Assembly: GCF_002806945.1 (NCBI RefSeq)
Contig: NZ_NIHC01000005.1
Span: 372,001 to 436,000 of the forward strand
Direction of reading: 5' to 3'
DNA length: 64,000 bases
Origin: Marinobacter salexigens
Lineage (GTDB): Bacteria > Pseudomonadota > Gammaproteobacteria > Pseudomonadales > Oleiphilaceae
Each line of letters begins with the position of its first letter. Within the stretch, counting starts at the first letter, position 1. Shown one piece after another: positions 9,330 to 19,075 of this stretch. Below the pieces are notes generated by a model. That model ran no database searches. It was not told where the DNA came from and saw only the letters and a program-made list of their open reading frames with translations. Made by a program: the position numbers and the translations under genes.

Positions 9330-9800
9330 CTATGCCCGGTGGTACGGGTGGTTACGGGTAATCGACCAGGCTCTGTATAGCTGCTCTGCCAACAGAATCC
9401 GAACCAGTGGATGAGGCAGGGTAAGAGGGGAAAGCGACCATTGCTGGTCTGCGCGCTGACGGCAGGGCTCTGCCAGACCATCTGGCCCGCCTACAAGGAA
9501 GCTCACGTCCCGACCATCCTGCTGCCAGCTTTCCAGCTGGCTGGCCAGCTTTTCGGTAGACCAGGGGCGCCCTGTAACCTCCAAAGCGACAACCCTGTCT
9601 TTGGAAGCAGTAGCGGAAAGGATTGCATCGCTTTCGCGCTGCATCAGCCTGGGAATATCGGGATTTTTGCCACGATGAGGCATGGCAATCTCTACCAGAT
9701 CAAGAGGCATTTCCGGGGGCATACGACGAGCGTAATCGTCGTAGCCCTTACTGACCCAGTCGGGCATTTTTTGCCCCACACAGATCAGGCGCAGCCGCAC
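9330..9800 (-). CDS. rlmH: 23S rRNA (pseudouridine1915-N3)-methyltransferase
   Basis: RlmH, a small SPOUT methyltransferase that methylates pseudouridine 1915 in helix 69 of 23S rRNA on the assembled ribosome. The 156 residues are full length. The knotted SAM-binding region shows [10 protein letters not shown] and the C-terminal [14 protein letters not shown]. It lies 2 nt after rsfS and 9 nt before mrdA, the usual ribosome-to-elongation gene order. Confidence 0.97.
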   Translation of the reverse strand: MRLRLICVGQKMPDWVSKGYDDYARRMPPEMPLDLVEIAMPHRGKNPDIPRLMQRESDAILSATASKDRVVALEVTGRPWSTEKLASQLESWQQDGRDVSFLVGGPDGLAEPCRQRADQQWSLSPLTLPHPLVRILLAEQLYRAWSITRNHPYHRA

Positions 9801-9802
9801 GA

Positions 9803-10153
9803 TTATTCGCTGCCCGCAGCACCGACATCCGGTGCGTCACGCCAGAAGCGCTCCAGATCATAAAACTCACGGGTGGCGGGCATCATTACATGTACAACCA
9901 CGTCGCCCATATCCACCAGTATCCAGTCGCTACCGCCACCACCTTCCACGCTGTTCACACGAACGCCCTTCTCTTTGGCGTCAAGAACTACTGAATCCGC
10001 AAGGGATTTCACGTGGCGATTGGATGTTCCGGATGCCAGAACCATGTAATCGGTTACGCTGGTACGATCCCGCACATCAATAACGCTGATGTCCTGTGCT
10101 TTCACATCCTCTAGTGCATTCACTATCAGATCTTTAAGTTGTTCTGCCTGCAT
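9803..10153 (-). CDS. rsfS: Ribosomal silencing factor
   Basis: RsfS (Iojap family) binds protein L14 on the large subunit and blocks subunit joining in stationary phase. It is 116 residues, with the family core [19 protein letters not shown] and the [17 protein letters not shown] strand. It starts 70 nt after nadD, the widest gap in this part of the operon, and the rest of the run (rlmH, mrdA, rodA) follows almost without spacing. Confidence 0.97.
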   Translation of the reverse strand: MQAEQLKDLIVNALEDVKAQDISVIDVRDRTSVTDYMVLASGTSNRHVKSLADSVVLDAKEKGVRVNSVEGGGGSDWILVDMGDVVVHVMMPATREFYDLERFWRDAPDVGAAGSE

Positions 10154-10223
10154 AATTTCCCTGTTGTCCGGGTGCCGGCCGGAATGGCCACCCGAAAAGT
10201 CATTTTCGATGGCGATTGTAGCA

Positions 10224-10880
10224 CTAAAAGTTGATCTCGGGGCATGCCCCGTAAAGCCCCATGCGCTGAATCTCCGTCAGGACCGCATCCGGAGCCAGAT
10301 AACGGGGCGATTGGCCACGGCTAATGCGTTCGCGAATACCGGTTGCAGAAATATCCAGCCAGGGTGGATCCAGCTTCAGGACCAGCCCGGACGCACGCCC
10401 ATGAAGTGCTCCCGCACCATCAACACCACGCTCTGCCAACAATCGGGCAGGCTCTCCTTCCGGGGCCAACGTTATGCCCGGGCGCTGCACAACAATGATA
10501 TGGGCCAGTTCAGGTATCTGGCGCCATTCCTTCCAGCAATCGAAACCGGCAAAGGCATCCGTGCCCACAACCATGGCCAGCGGTAACTCGGCACCCAGCT
10601 CCTTGCGCAGCTGGCGTAACGTATCTGCTGTGTAAGACGCGCCTTCCCGGCGCAGCTCCCGATCATCAATGTGCAGGCAAGGCTCGTCGGCAATTGCCAG
10701 TTCAAGCAGGCGCAGTCGTTGTGTGGCCGTGGCGCCCGTCTCGCCACGGTGCGGCGGAATATGACAGGGCACAAGGCTTACCGGCACACTCCCAAGCCGA
10801 TCACTAACCTCCAGAGCAAGGCGCAAATGGCCATGATGCACTGGGTCGAAGGTTCCGCCATAAATCACATGCATTGACAT
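10224..10880 (-). CDS. nadD: Nicotinate-nucleotide adenylyltransferase
   Basis: NadD converts nicotinate mononucleotide and ATP to deamido-NAD in NAD synthesis. It has the nucleotidyltransferase signature [13 protein letters not shown] near the N-terminus and SATGIRERI near residue 180, with 218 residues in total. The ATG at 10880 shares one base with the proA stop (TGATG); an in-frame ATG two codons later is the alternative. Confidence 0.97.
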   Translation of the reverse strand: MSMHVIYGGTFDPVHHGHLRLALEVSDRLGSVPVSLVPCHIPPHRGETGATATQRLRLLELAIADEPCLHIDDRELRREGASYTADTLRQLRKELGAELPLAMVVGTDAFAGFDCWKEWRQIPELAHIIVVQRPGITLAPEGEPARLLAERGVDGAGALHGRASGLVLKLDPPWLDISATGIRERISRGQSPRYLAPDAVLTEIQRMGLYGACPEINF

Positions 10881-12136
10881 CAGGCCCGAATGTGTCCATC
10901 ACCAAACACTACATATTTCTGCGAAGTCAGACCCTCAAGCCCGACTGGCCCACGGGCGTGTATCTTGTCAGTGGATATACCAATCTCAGCCCCCAAACCA
11001 TACTCAAAGCCATCCGCAAAGCGGGTAGATGCGTTGACCATCACTGAGCTTGAATCCACCTCGGTGATAAAGCAGCGGGCTCGTGTGTAGTTCTCCGTGA
11101 TGATACTGTCGGTATGCTGAGAGCTGTAACGGTTGATATGCGCGATGGCACCATCCAACCCATCCACTACTCGAACCGCCAATACGGGAGCCAGATACTC
11201 TTCCTGCCAATCAGCCTCTGTGGCGGCCTGCATATCCGTGACTATTCCTCTGCTCTGTTCGCAACCGCGCAGTTCCACACCCATTTCAACAAAAGCGGAA
11301 GCCAGTAGCGGCAGCATATCGGCCGCAATTTCCTTATCCACCAACAGGGTCTCCATCGTATTGCAGGTGCCATAGCGATGCGTTTTGGCATTAACAGCAA
11401 CGCTCAAGGCTTTTTCCGGATCAGCATGGCTATCGATATATACGTGACAGACGCCATCCAGGTGCTTGATAACCGGCACTCGCGCGTCTCGGCTAATCCG
11501 CTCAATCAGACCTTTGCCGCCACGGGGCACAATCACATCCACATAATCCGGCATGGTAATCAGCTCACCCACAGCCGCTCGATCAGTGGTTTTAACAACC
11601 TGCACAGCCGATTCCGGCAAGCCGACTTCGGCAAGCCCGCGGGCCAAACACAAAGCTATGGCTTGATTGGAATGAATGGACTCGGAACCACCACGCAGAA
11701 TTGTGGCATTACCGGATTTCAAACAAAGACTGGCAGCCTCAACCGTCACATTAGGGCGGGATTCGTAGATAATGCCGATAACGCCTAAGGGTACTCGCAT
11801 TTTGCCCACCTGAATGCCGGATGGGCGATAGGTCATGTCGGTAATCGCACCGATGGGGTCAGGCAGGGAGGCGACCTGTCGCAGGCCTTCTATCATGGCG
11901 TCAACCCGCGCAGGCGTGAGTTCAAGCCGGTCCAGCATGGCGGCATCAAGGCCGTTCTCCTTACCGCTAGCAAGATCGCGAGCGTTTGCCTCCGCCAGCT
12001 CACTGCGCGCCGCATCCAGCGCCTCGGCCGTTGCCAAAAGCGCACGGTTTCGCACCTCAGTGGTAGAACGGGCAATGAGTGTCGCCGCTGCCCGGGCCTG
12101 CTGCCCGACTTCGATCATATAAGCTGCAATATCCAT
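10880..12136 (-). CDS. proA: Glutamate-5-semialdehyde dehydrogenase (gamma-glutamyl phosphate reductase)
   Basis: ProA reduces gamma-glutamyl phosphate to glutamate semialdehyde with NADPH, the second step of proline synthesis. The 418-residue aldehyde-dehydrogenase-type protein contains [11 protein letters not shown] near 124-134 and the catalytic cysteine C258 in GTCNTMET. It is the first gene of the nadD-rsfS-rlmH-mrdA run. proB is not in the window, a common separation in this group. Confidence 0.97.
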   Translation of the reverse strand: MDIAAYMIEVGQQARAAATLIARSTTEVRNRALLATAEALDAARSELAEANARDLASGKENGLDAAMLDRLELTPARVDAMIEGLRQVASLPDPIGAITDMTYRPSGIQVGKMRVPLGVIGIIYESRPNVTVEAASLCLKSGNATILRGGSESIHSNQAIALCLARGLAEVGLPESAVQVVKTTDRAAVGELITMPDYVDVIVPRGGKGLIERISRDARVPVIKHLDGVCHVYIDSHADPEKALSVAVNAKTHRYGTCNTMETLLVDKEIAADMLPLLASAFVEMGVELRGCEQSRGIVTDMQAATEADWQEEYLAPVLAVRVVDGLDGAIAHINRYSSQHTDSIITENYTRARCFITEVDSSSVMVNASTRFADGFEYGLGAEIGISTDKIHARGPVGLEGLTSQKYVVFGDGHIRA

Positions 12137-12228
12137 CCCTTTACCTTATAAATTTTTGCCAGAATTCACGAATAAGAGCCTAACTTTACCTTTCCCGTTT
12201 CAAGTACGCACCTCAAACAGATATTATA

Positions 12229-12245
12229 CCGTTGCGGTACAACGG
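12229..12245. promoter_or_regulatory. Small inverted repeat in the proA / GGDEF-protein divergent region
   Basis: CCGTTG and CAACGG are separated by 5 bp in the 133-bp space between the divergent proA and the first degenerate-GGDEF gene. A TATTAT-like -10 candidate sits just before it, and the repeat ends 24 bp before the ATG at 12270. It could be an operator, but a repeat this short can occur by chance. Confidence 0.3.
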
Positions 12246-12269
12246 GAATCCCGAAAAAGGACGAATGCC

Positions 12270-13286
12270 ATGGCCCAGACGGCCGATAAGTTTTTGCTGA
12301 ACCGGTTATCACGTGCCAGCCTCGCTGTACTTGTGGCCCTTGCAGTTCTGTGCGCCTTGCTGGGGGAGCCGCTGACCGCAGCCTGTGCAGCAGCTGCAGC
12401 AGGTGCCATTATCAGCGGGCGCAGCTTTCGCTCAGGCCGCAGCGTTAGCCCCTGGCCCATGATACAAAAGCTGTTTTTTGCAGCGCTTATACTCCTGTTG
12501 ATGACCAGCTTCTGGACTGGTCCCTGGGCGCTCAGCCACTGGCTATATGGCCTTACCCTGGTTGCTTTCGCGATAGTTCCTCGCGCTTTCGCAGCCCTGA
12601 TAACCTTGGTAATGGTAGCTCTTGCAGTAACCGCTGCCCATTGGGCCGAAGGCATAGCTGACCGGCACCAGATGGTTAGTGCACTTCTGTTAACCGTTCT
12701 TCTATCGGGTGTCTTTGTGTTCCTGCGCGAATATAAAACTCGTCAACTAGCCCCCTTGAGGCGCACAGACGAACTCACTCAGGCTGCCAGCCGGGAATAC
12801 CTTTCTGCCGACCTGCATAAAGAAATCCAGCGGAGCGAACGCGAGGGCACAGACATGTCTGTCGTTATGATCGGCCTTGACGCCCACGCCAGCGACAACG
12901 ATCCAGACGAAGATATCCGTTCGATTCTTCCACGAATTGGCCGTTTCCTGCACTCTCAATTGCGAGACTTTGACACTTACTATCGGGCAGCAGACCTGCA
13001 GTTTTTCGTAATATTGCCGGGCATTGCCACTCAGGAAGCCATTACCAGAGCAGAATCGATCCGCAAAGGGCTTGGAACCCTGCTTGAAACTCACGGCATG
13101 AACCTGACAGTCAGCACGGGCATCGCCGGGCTGAATATTGGCGATGATTCCGACAGCCTGCAACAGAGTGCGGCTAACGCCCTGCGCCGAGCACAGCAAC
13201 AGGGTGGCAACAGAACTCAAGCCTACAGCACCTGGTCACCGGTTACGCCCTCTGCCCAGCCCCGTGCTGAGGGGTCTGCGCCATGA
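12270..13286 (+). CDS. Membrane protein with degenerate GGDEF domain (first of pair)
   Basis: A 338-residue protein with about five membrane segments (residues 15-155) followed by a GGDEF-type fold (about 165-320). The fold is recognisable from TDELTQAASREYL, the RAADLQFFVILPG strand and the VSTGIAGL strand. The active-site loop reads ADLQF (241-245) where cyclases have GGDEF. Both glycines and the catalytic glutamate are lost, so diguanylate cyclase activity is unlikely. The ATG at 12270 is chosen over the open frame from 12156 because AAAGGA lies 8 nt upstream. The stop overlaps the next start (ATGA). Function unknown; a sensor, receptor or partner for the next protein is inferred. Confidence 0.8.
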   Translation: MAQTADKFLLNRLSRASLAVLVALAVLCALLGEPLTAACAAAAAGAIISGRSFRSGRSVSPWPMIQKLFFAALILLLMTSFWTGPWALSHWLYGLTLVAFAIVPRAFAALITLVMVALAVTAAHWAEGIADRHQMVSALLLTVLLSGVFVFLREYKTRQLAPLRRTDELTQAASREYLSADLHKEIQRSEREGTDMSVVMIGLDAHASDNDPDEDIRSILPRIGRFLHSQLRDFDTYYRAADLQFFVILPGIATQEAITRAESIRKGLGTLLETHGMNLTVSTGIAGLNIGDDSDSLQQSAANALRRAQQQGGNRTQAYSTWSPVTPSAQPRAEGSAP

Positions 13287-14281
13287 CCGAAACCCGTCTG
13301 AGAACCTGGACACACAGCTTTGGCTATAGCCTGGCAACCCTTTTTATTTTCATGCTCGCCCTGCAAAATCTGCGTTACGGCTTTTACGAGCTATTCTATC
13401 TTGCGTCCGGCATGGCCGCTCTGACTCTCGGTGGTGTTGCTTATACGTTTCTGAGTCGTCGGCGCCAACTTTCTGCACCTGGCCACCTGATCATCCTCGC
13501 CGGACTAAACAGCGGGCTTCTGGCTGCCGTGCTGACAATGGACAGTACAAGTATTACCCACTGGGCCATGCCACTGTTGTTGCTCAACCTCCTAATCTTG
13601 CCACTGCGCCACGCTCTCATGCTTTCTCTGCTGTTACTGACCCCTATGGCAATTCTGCTGTTTGTAAAGCAACCGCCAGCAGATGCCCTCACGGCTATCA
13701 GCGGTTTGTTCATCGTCCTGACAGTTGCCGCCCTGTATATATGGCAGTATGACCATATGGCACAGTCTGCCGAAGACCTTGCCATTACTGACCCTGTCAC
13801 TGGTGCCCATAATGCCCGCTTTCTGGATGAAACCCTGCAAAAAGAAATCAGCCGCTCCATTGCCACAGGACACTGCCTATCTGTAATCAACCTCGCTATC
13901 GATCATGCCGATGAAGCCACAGAGCTCCATGGAGAATCCGGGATGCAGGCAATGTTTTATGACATGACCCAGCACCTTTTTGGCGTTATCCGTGCGGGAG
14001 ATACGTTGTATACACTGAATGATTCAGAATTTTTCCTCATTCTTCCCTTCACCCCGGAAGAAGGCGTACGCGTAATTTCTGAGCGAATCCGGCGCACCAT
14101 TTCTGAAAACCACTGGCCAGTGACTGGTAAAGCTACGGTGAGCCTGGGCTGCACGACCAGAGGAAACAACGACACCAGAACCGATACTTTACGCAAGCGT
14201 GCGCATCAGGCCATGCTAGAAGCCCGCAGGCGCGGGGCAGACACCGCATGGTTCAGCCCGGGAGAGACCATCAGTACATGA
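13283..14281 (+). CDS. Membrane protein with degenerate GGDEF domain (second of pair)
   Basis: A 332-residue protein built like its upstream neighbour: about five membrane segments in residues 12-157, then a GGDEF fold from ITDPVTGAHNARF (168-180) to the VSLGC strand. The signature loop reads NDSEF at 246-250. The E-F end is kept but both glycines, needed to hold the GTP phosphates, are replaced, so catalysis is doubtful. The 4-nt ATGA overlaps on both sides indicate translational coupling with the preceding GGDEF-like gene and the following DedA-PAP2 gene. A tandem duplication followed by divergence is a reasonable origin for the pair. Confidence 0.8.
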   Translation: MTETRLRTWTHSFGYSLATLFIFMLALQNLRYGFYELFYLASGMAALTLGGVAYTFLSRRRQLSAPGHLIILAGLNSGLLAAVLTMDSTSITHWAMPLLLLNLLILPLRHALMLSLLLLTPMAILLFVKQPPADALTAISGLFIVLTVAALYIWQYDHMAQSAEDLAITDPVTGAHNARFLDETLQKEISRSIATGHCLSVINLAIDHADEATELHGESGMQAMFYDMTQHLFGVIRAGDTLYTLNDSEFFLILPFTPEEGVRVISERIRRTISENHWPVTGKATVSLGCTTRGNNDTRTDTLRKRAHQAMLEARRRGADTAWFSPGETIST

Positions 14282-15729
14282 GTAGCGCCTGGCTTTCAGA
14301 TCTTACTGCATGGCTGAGCGCCAACCCCGAATGGTTATCCCTCGCTTTGTTCAGCACAGCGTTTATTGAATCTTTGGCGCTTGCCGGCATCCTTGTGCCC
14401 GGTGTTGCCTTCCTGTTTACCATTTCAGTTATGGCCGCCCAGATTGAAATGCCGCTAATGACCGTGCTGATATGGGCGTGGCTGGGTGCGGTCAGCGGAG
14501 ACACAGTGAGCTTTGCATTCGGCAGACTGTTTCAGGGCAGGCTGGAAGCAGTATGGCCATTAAGCCGCTACCCTGAACACATCAGAAAAGCTGAAACCTT
14601 CTTCCATTTGCACGGCGGAAAGAGCGTTATTATCGGGCGATTCGTTGGGCCACTACGCCCCATAATCCCGCTGATTGCCGGGGCCCTGCTGATGCCTTGG
14701 CGCCGTTTCCTGGCCTTCAATATCGGTTCCGCCATAGCCTGGGCTCCTGCTTACATTCTGCCGGGCTTTCTCGTGGGCAGCGCACTGGCAAGTGATGTAC
14801 AGCCACCGGCTCACGTGTACCTGGTTACAGTTGCAAGCCTGGCAACCCTGGCGGCAATCTACCTGATCATTTTCCGTTTTCAGTTGGGTCTTGGCGACGA
14901 TAGCCGCCCGTACCTCTGGCTTCAACGAAAGATGGCGCAGTATGAAACAACCCATCGCTTCTGGCGCCTATATTCAAATGAGCGACCCGCCAAAGAAAGC
15001 GAGTTCCCGCTAGCTTCGTTGATGCTTGCTCTTGGCGCACTTGCCCTGTTTATACTCTGGGGCCAACTGGCAACCATGACCGGCGTGATCGCGCCTTTCG
15101 ATCAGCTGGCGATGCAATGGTTCAGTGATTTGCGCCAACCCTTGCTTGACGCTCCGGCGATTGCGGCCACACTCCTGGGCGACCCGCCCGTTCTCACTGC
15201 TGCAGCCATACTGACATGTATTGCCTTGGCGCTCAGGGGCTACTACGCTGCGGCCGCTCACATACTTTTAGCTGCGATTATTACTACTGTACTGGTATGG
15301 GGCCTGAAATTCGCATTTGGGACTGTACGGCCTGATCTGGTAGCGAACCCGCCATCATCTGGCTCTTTCCCCAGCGGCCATACTACGGGCATCACGGTAT
15401 TTGTAACCCTACTGGCCAGCTTTGTAGCGGCGGAAACCCGTAGCCGAAAGCGCTGGCAAACCTACATAGTGCTTTCGTTACCGCTGATCCCTGTGGCCAT
15501 TAGCCGGCTTTACTTGGGGGTTCACTGGTTCAGCGATATTGTAGGAGGGCTGCTCCTGGGGCTGGCCATAACCGGCGCAACCAGAGCCAGTTTCAGCCGC
15601 TTCGACCGCGTACCTGTCGCCCCGGATATAATGACTATTTTAGCAGCGCTGGTTTGGCTGGCGTTTTGCGGGGGTTATATGTGGACCATGTGGCCAGACG
15701 CCCTTCAACATTACGCTCCGGCCTCTTAA
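14278..15729 (+). CDS. DedA (VTT) - PAP2 phosphatase fusion membrane protein
   Basis: A 483-residue polytopic protein. The N-terminal half is a DedA domain with the GRFVGPLRPIIPLIAG motif (120-135); DedA proteins include undecaprenyl-phosphate and phospholipid translocases. The C-terminal half is a PAP2 acid phosphatase with all three motifs: K344 to RP (350-352), PSGH (365-368) and SR to H416 and D420. This pairing is known and suggests periplasmic dephosphorylation of undecaprenyl pyrophosphate or another lipid phosphate coupled to its flipping. The start at 14278 overlaps the previous stop by 4 nt. Confidence 0.9.
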   Translation: MSSAWLSDLTAWLSANPEWLSLALFSTAFIESLALAGILVPGVAFLFTISVMAAQIEMPLMTVLIWAWLGAVSGDTVSFAFGRLFQGRLEAVWPLSRYPEHIRKAETFFHLHGGKSVIIGRFVGPLRPIIPLIAGALLMPWRRFLAFNIGSAIAWAPAYILPGFLVGSALASDVQPPAHVYLVTVASLATLAAIYLIIFRFQLGLGDDSRPYLWLQRKMAQYETTHRFWRLYSNERPAKESEFPLASLMLALGALALFILWGQLATMTGVIAPFDQLAMQWFSDLRQPLLDAPAIAATLLGDPPVLTAAAILTCIALALRGYYAAAAHILLAAIITTVLVWGLKFAFGTVRPDLVANPPSSGSFPSGHTTGITVFVTLLASFVAAETRSRKRWQTYIVLSLPLIPVAISRLYLGVHWFSDIVGGLLLGLAITGATRASFSRFDRVPVAPDIMTILAALVWLAFCGGYMWTMWPDALQHYAPAS

Positions 15730-15742
15730 ACGCCTTCAATTA

Positions 15743-16999
15743 TCATCGGATAGACAAAAGCTGCTGCACTTCATCTACACGGGCTCGGGCCTGTGTCAGA
15801 AGCTCAAGGCTACGGGAGGCATTAAGCTCAAGGTTGCCAAGCCTGCGATAGGCAGGGACCTCGTCAAACGGGGGCAGACCTTCACTCTGGCTGGAACCAA
15901 TCATGGCGTGAAGTTGCGCCACAATGACAACATCCACTAACTGGGGCTCCGCTTCCCGGCTCTCATACCTCCAGTCTTCTGCATGTCGAACCGCCTCAAT
16001 GAAGGGCTGCGGGAATGACCAGTTACCCAGAACGGCAGTACCGACATCAGCCCGCAGTTCGCTGATAGCATTCTGCAAATTAGTGTCGTCAGCAAACAGG
16101 TTTACATGGTGTTCCGCCTGCACCAGAACCGGTACCACGCCTATGTCATGAAGCAAACCAGCCAGCAGCGCCTCTTCGGGGTTCAGACGGGTTGCATGGT
16201 CCGCCAAAACCCAGCAAAGCGCCGCAACTTCACGGGAATGCCGCCAGAGTTTTTCCATTTCCCTCTGTAAAGACGGGTGCCGACTTTTGAACACCTCCCG
16301 CATGGAAAATACAGTAACCAATTGGCGAGTCGTTCGCATGCCAAGACGCACAACCGACTCGCGCACATTACGCACATCGCTGAAGCCCCGGTAAAGCGGA
16401 CTGTTACAGGCTCGCACCAATTTGGCGGCCATGGCCGGGTCGGCAGACACCGCAACAGCTACCTGTTCGGCTGTGGAATCATCCCTGTCTACCAAGCGGC
16501 GCACTTTCCAGGCCACATCAGGAACACTGGGCAATTTGAGTTGGTTGGAACGCAGTTCTCCGTAAAACTCCATCAGAAGATGGTGCTCTTCGCTCTCACC
16601 ACCGCCCTGACTCTCCCCCGAATCCATCTCTACCTGGGCCACAGGAGCGGCACGCAGGAGCTGGTTCAGCACATCCTGCTCTACCACGAGAAACTCACAG
16701 GGCTTTACCGCAGTAACATCGTACATTCTTGGCTGTAGCCTGGCGATGGGGTTCAATGCCTGCTCTGTTCCGGCGTCGATGACCAATTTACGGCCATCTA
16801 CTGATTCCAGTTCTACTTTCCCGGTAACCAGAAAATAATCCAGGCCGTCACGCACGCCACGCTCCAGCACTCGCTGGCCCGGACCATGGGCCCTGCGCTC
16901 GGCACGACTGGCAAGCACAACCAACTGATCATCAGTTAGCCGGTTCAGTGGCTGAAACTCCTTCAGACGGCGCAGCGGCAAGCTTTCCTGGCGAGCCAT
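15743..16999 (-). CDS. HDOD-domain signalling protein with N-terminal cyclic-nucleotide-binding-like domain
   Basis: About 418 residues. An N-terminal Crp-type beta-roll (about 15-120) is suggested by QVLERGVRDGLDYFLVTGKVELES, but the FGE and arginine of a cAMP-binding cassette are not evident. A HDOD domain (about 150-350) follows, with LPSVPDVAWKVRRLV, SPLYRGFSDVR and LLAGLLHDIGVV. HDOD proteins are non-catalytic relatives of HD phosphohydrolases, common in two-component and c-di-GMP signalling. The ATG at 16999 has AAGGAG 7 nt upstream. It converges on the DedA-PAP2 gene with a 13-nt gap. Confidence 0.85.
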   Translation of the reverse strand: MARQESLPLRRLKEFQPLNRLTDDQLVVLASRAERRAHGPGQRVLERGVRDGLDYFLVTGKVELESVDGRKLVIDAGTEQALNPIARLQPRMYDVTAVKPCEFLVVEQDVLNQLLRAAPVAQVEMDSGESQGGGESEEHHLLMEFYGELRSNQLKLPSVPDVAWKVRRLVDRDDSTAEQVAVAVSADPAMAAKLVRACNSPLYRGFSDVRNVRESVVRLGMRTTRQLVTVFSMREVFKSRHPSLQREMEKLWRHSREVAALCWVLADHATRLNPEEALLAGLLHDIGVVPVLVQAEHHVNLFADDTNLQNAISELRADVGTAVLGNWSFPQPFIEAVRHAEDWRYESREAEPQLVDVVIVAQLHAMIGSSQSEGLPPFDEVPAYRRLGNLELNASRSLELLTQARARVDEVQQLLSIR

Positions 17000-17110
17000 A
17001 GAGAATCTCCTTGGTTGGTTCAAAGCGAGGGCACAGGTTTATGTCATCCGTTAACTATTGTAACCACGGCACGTTAAAACAGCCATGCGCCTGGAGTCTA
17101 ATCTGGTATC

Positions 17111-17151
17111 CTTTGTCTCTTCATTATCAACACCCAAGTATCAAGACAAAG
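17111..17151. promoter_or_regulatory. Inverted repeat in the ilvD leader
   Basis: CTTTGTCT (17111-17118) and AGACAAAG (17144-17151) are perfect 8-bp complements ending 13 nt before the ilvD ATG. The right arm abuts the likely ribosome-binding stretch AGAGACCAGAG, so a stem here could affect translation, or the pair could be a protein-binding site. There is no leader peptide with branched-chain codons in this gap that I can identify. Confidence 0.3.
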
Positions 17152-17164
17152 AGACCAGAGCACT

Positions 17165-19000
17165 ATGCCTCAGTATCGTTCGCGGACATCTACCGCAGGC
17201 CGTAACATGGCCGGCGCCCGTGCCCTTTGGCGCGCCACCGGCATGAAAGATGATGATTTCGGCAAACCAATTATTGCGGTTGCCAACTCCTTCACTCAAT
17301 TCGTTCCAGGACACGTGCACCTCAAAGATCTGGGGCAACTCGTCTGCCGCGAAATCGAATCAGCCGGCGGGGTGGCCAAAGAATTCAACACTATTGCGGT
17401 AGACGACGGCATCGCCATGGGGCACGACGGCATGCTGTATTCCCTGCCTTCCCGCGAAATTATCGCCGACTCTGTAGAGTATATGGCCAATGCTCACTGT
17501 GCCGACGCTCTGGTGTGCATCTCCAACTGTGACAAAATCACACCGGGCATGATCATGGCTGCCATGCGCCTGAATATTCCGACCATTTTCGTATCCGGCG
17601 GGCCCATGGAGGCCGGCAAGACCAAGTTGTCTGAGCACAAGCTGGATCTGGTGGACGCCATGGTGATTGCCGCCGATCCCACCGCCGACGATGAAATGGT
17701 TGCGGAATACGAACGCAGCGCCTGCCCTACCTGCGGCTCATGCTCCGGCATGTTCACCGCCAACTCCATGAACTGCCTGGCTGAAGCCATTGGCCTGGCC
17801 CTGCCGGGCAATGGCTCCATGCTGGCGACCCACTCAGACCGCGAGCAGCTGTTTCTGAAAGCCGGCCGCCAGATTGTGGAGAATGCAAAGCGCTACTACG
17901 AGGAAAACGACGCCAGCGTGTTGCCTCGGAGCATCGCTTCTATGGCAGCGTTCGAAAACGCCATGGTGATGGATATCGCCATGGGCGGCTCCACCAATAC
18001 CATTCTGCATCTGCTGGCAGCGGCACAGGAAGGCGGGGTACCATTCACCCTGAACGAGATCGACCAGCTTTCCCGCAGGGTTCCACAGCTGTGCAAAGTC
18101 GCGCCCAACTCCCCAAAATACCACATGGAAGACGTGCACCGCGCGGGTGGCATTATGGGTATTCTTGGCGAGTTGGAACGTGGCGGCCTGATCAATACAG
18201 ACCTGCCAACCGTTCACAGCAAAACAATGAAAGAAGCCCTGGAAACCTGGGATATCATGCGCTCACCACCCCCTGAGGTTGTGGAGTTCTACAAAGCCGG
18301 GCCAGCGGGTATTCCCACCCAGACCGCCTTCAGCCAAAGCACCCGTTGGCCAAGCCTGGACGGTGACCGTGAAGCCGGCTGCATTCGCTCGGTTGAACAC
18401 GCCTATAGTTCCGAAGGCGGGCTGGCCGTCCTCTACGGCAACATCGCGGTTGACGGCTGTGTAGTAAAAACCGCTGGTGTAGATGAAAGTATTTTTGTAT
18501 TCGAAGGCAAGGCGAAAGTGTTTGAAAGCCAAGACGCAGCAGTCGCTGGCATTCTGGATGATCAGGTCAAATCCGGCGACGTTGTTATCATCCGCTACGA
18601 AGGCCCCAAGGGTGGCCCCGGTATGCAGGAAATGCTCTATCCAACAAGCTATCTGAAGTCCAAAGGGCTGGGTAAAGATTGCGCCCTCCTGACTGATGGG
18701 CGTTTCTCCGGTGGCACCTCAGGCCTCTCTATAGGCCATGCATCACCTGAAGCAGCGGCTGGTGGCGCCATCGGACTGATTGAAGACGGTGACTCAATCC
18801 TGATTGATATTCCCAACAGGTCCATCAATGTTCAGCTGGATCAACAGGAACTGGATAGTCGCCGGGAAGCCCGTGATGCCAAGGGTTGGAAGCCCGATCA
18901 ACCCAGGGATCGTGCGGTATCGTCGGCCTTGAAAGCATACGCACTGCTGGCTACCAGCGCCGACAAAGGCGCTGTAAGAGATCTGGAAAAGCTCGGCTAA
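17165..19000 (+). CDS. ilvD: Dihydroxy-acid dehydratase
   Basis: IlvD dehydrates dihydroxy-isovalerate and dihydroxy-methylvalerate in valine and isoleucine synthesis. It is 611 residues, with iron-sulfur ligands in [10 protein letters not shown] (C122) and [10 protein letters not shown] (187-196). The catalytic-serine region near the C-terminus, [18 protein letters not shown], is intact. It is a single-gene unit: HDOD gene divergent upstream and a 16-bp-stem terminator just after the stop. Confidence 0.98.
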   Translation: MPQYRSRTSTAGRNMAGARALWRATGMKDDDFGKPIIAVANSFTQFVPGHVHLKDLGQLVCREIESAGGVAKEFNTIAVDDGIAMGHDGMLYSLPSREIIADSVEYMANAHCADALVCISNCDKITPGMIMAAMRLNIPTIFVSGGPMEAGKTKLSEHKLDLVDAMVIAADPTADDEMVAEYERSACPTCGSCSGMFTANSMNCLAEAIGLALPGNGSMLATHSDREQLFLKAGRQIVENAKRYYEENDASVLPRSIASMAAFENAMVMDIAMGGSTNTILHLLAAAQEGGVPFTLNEIDQLSRRVPQLCKVAPNSPKYHMEDVHRAGGIMGILGELERGGLINTDLPTVHSKTMKEALETWDIMRSPPPEVVEFYKAGPAGIPTQTAFSQSTRWPSLDGDREAGCIRSVEHAYSSEGGLAVLYGNIAVDGCVVKTAGVDESIFVFEGKAKVFESQDAAVAGILDDQVKSGDVVIIRYEGPKGGPGMQEMLYPTSYLKSKGLGKDCALLTDGRFSGGTSGLSIGHASPEAAAGGAIGLIEDGDSILIDIPNRSINVQLDQQELDSRREARDAKGWKPDQPRDRAVSSALKAYALLATSADKGAVRDLEKLG

Positions 19001-19016
19001 TCCGGATTCTCATGGT

Positions 19017-19056
19017 AAAAAGCCCGCGCAGAACATGCTGTCTGCGCGGGCTTTTT
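19017..19056. terminator. Intrinsic terminator between ilvD and the PG-binding protein gene
   Basis: Arms 19017-19032 and 19041-19056 are perfect 16-bp complements, AAAAAGCCCGCGCAGA and its partner, around an 8-nt loop. The A and T ends make it functional for both converging genes: ilvD stops 16 nt before it and the minus-strand gene stops at 19076. Confidence 0.93.
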
Positions 19057-19075
19057 AGTTTTTTGCACGTTTGCG

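Noticed and set aside
12156..12269. Longer N-terminus for the first GGDEF-like protein
   Set aside because: The added residues lack hydrophobic pattern and the ATG at 12270 has a well-placed AAAGGA.
17040..17164. Leader peptide attenuator for ilvD
   Set aside because: No short frame rich in Val, Leu or Ile codons followed by a terminator is found; only an 8-bp inverted repeat is present.
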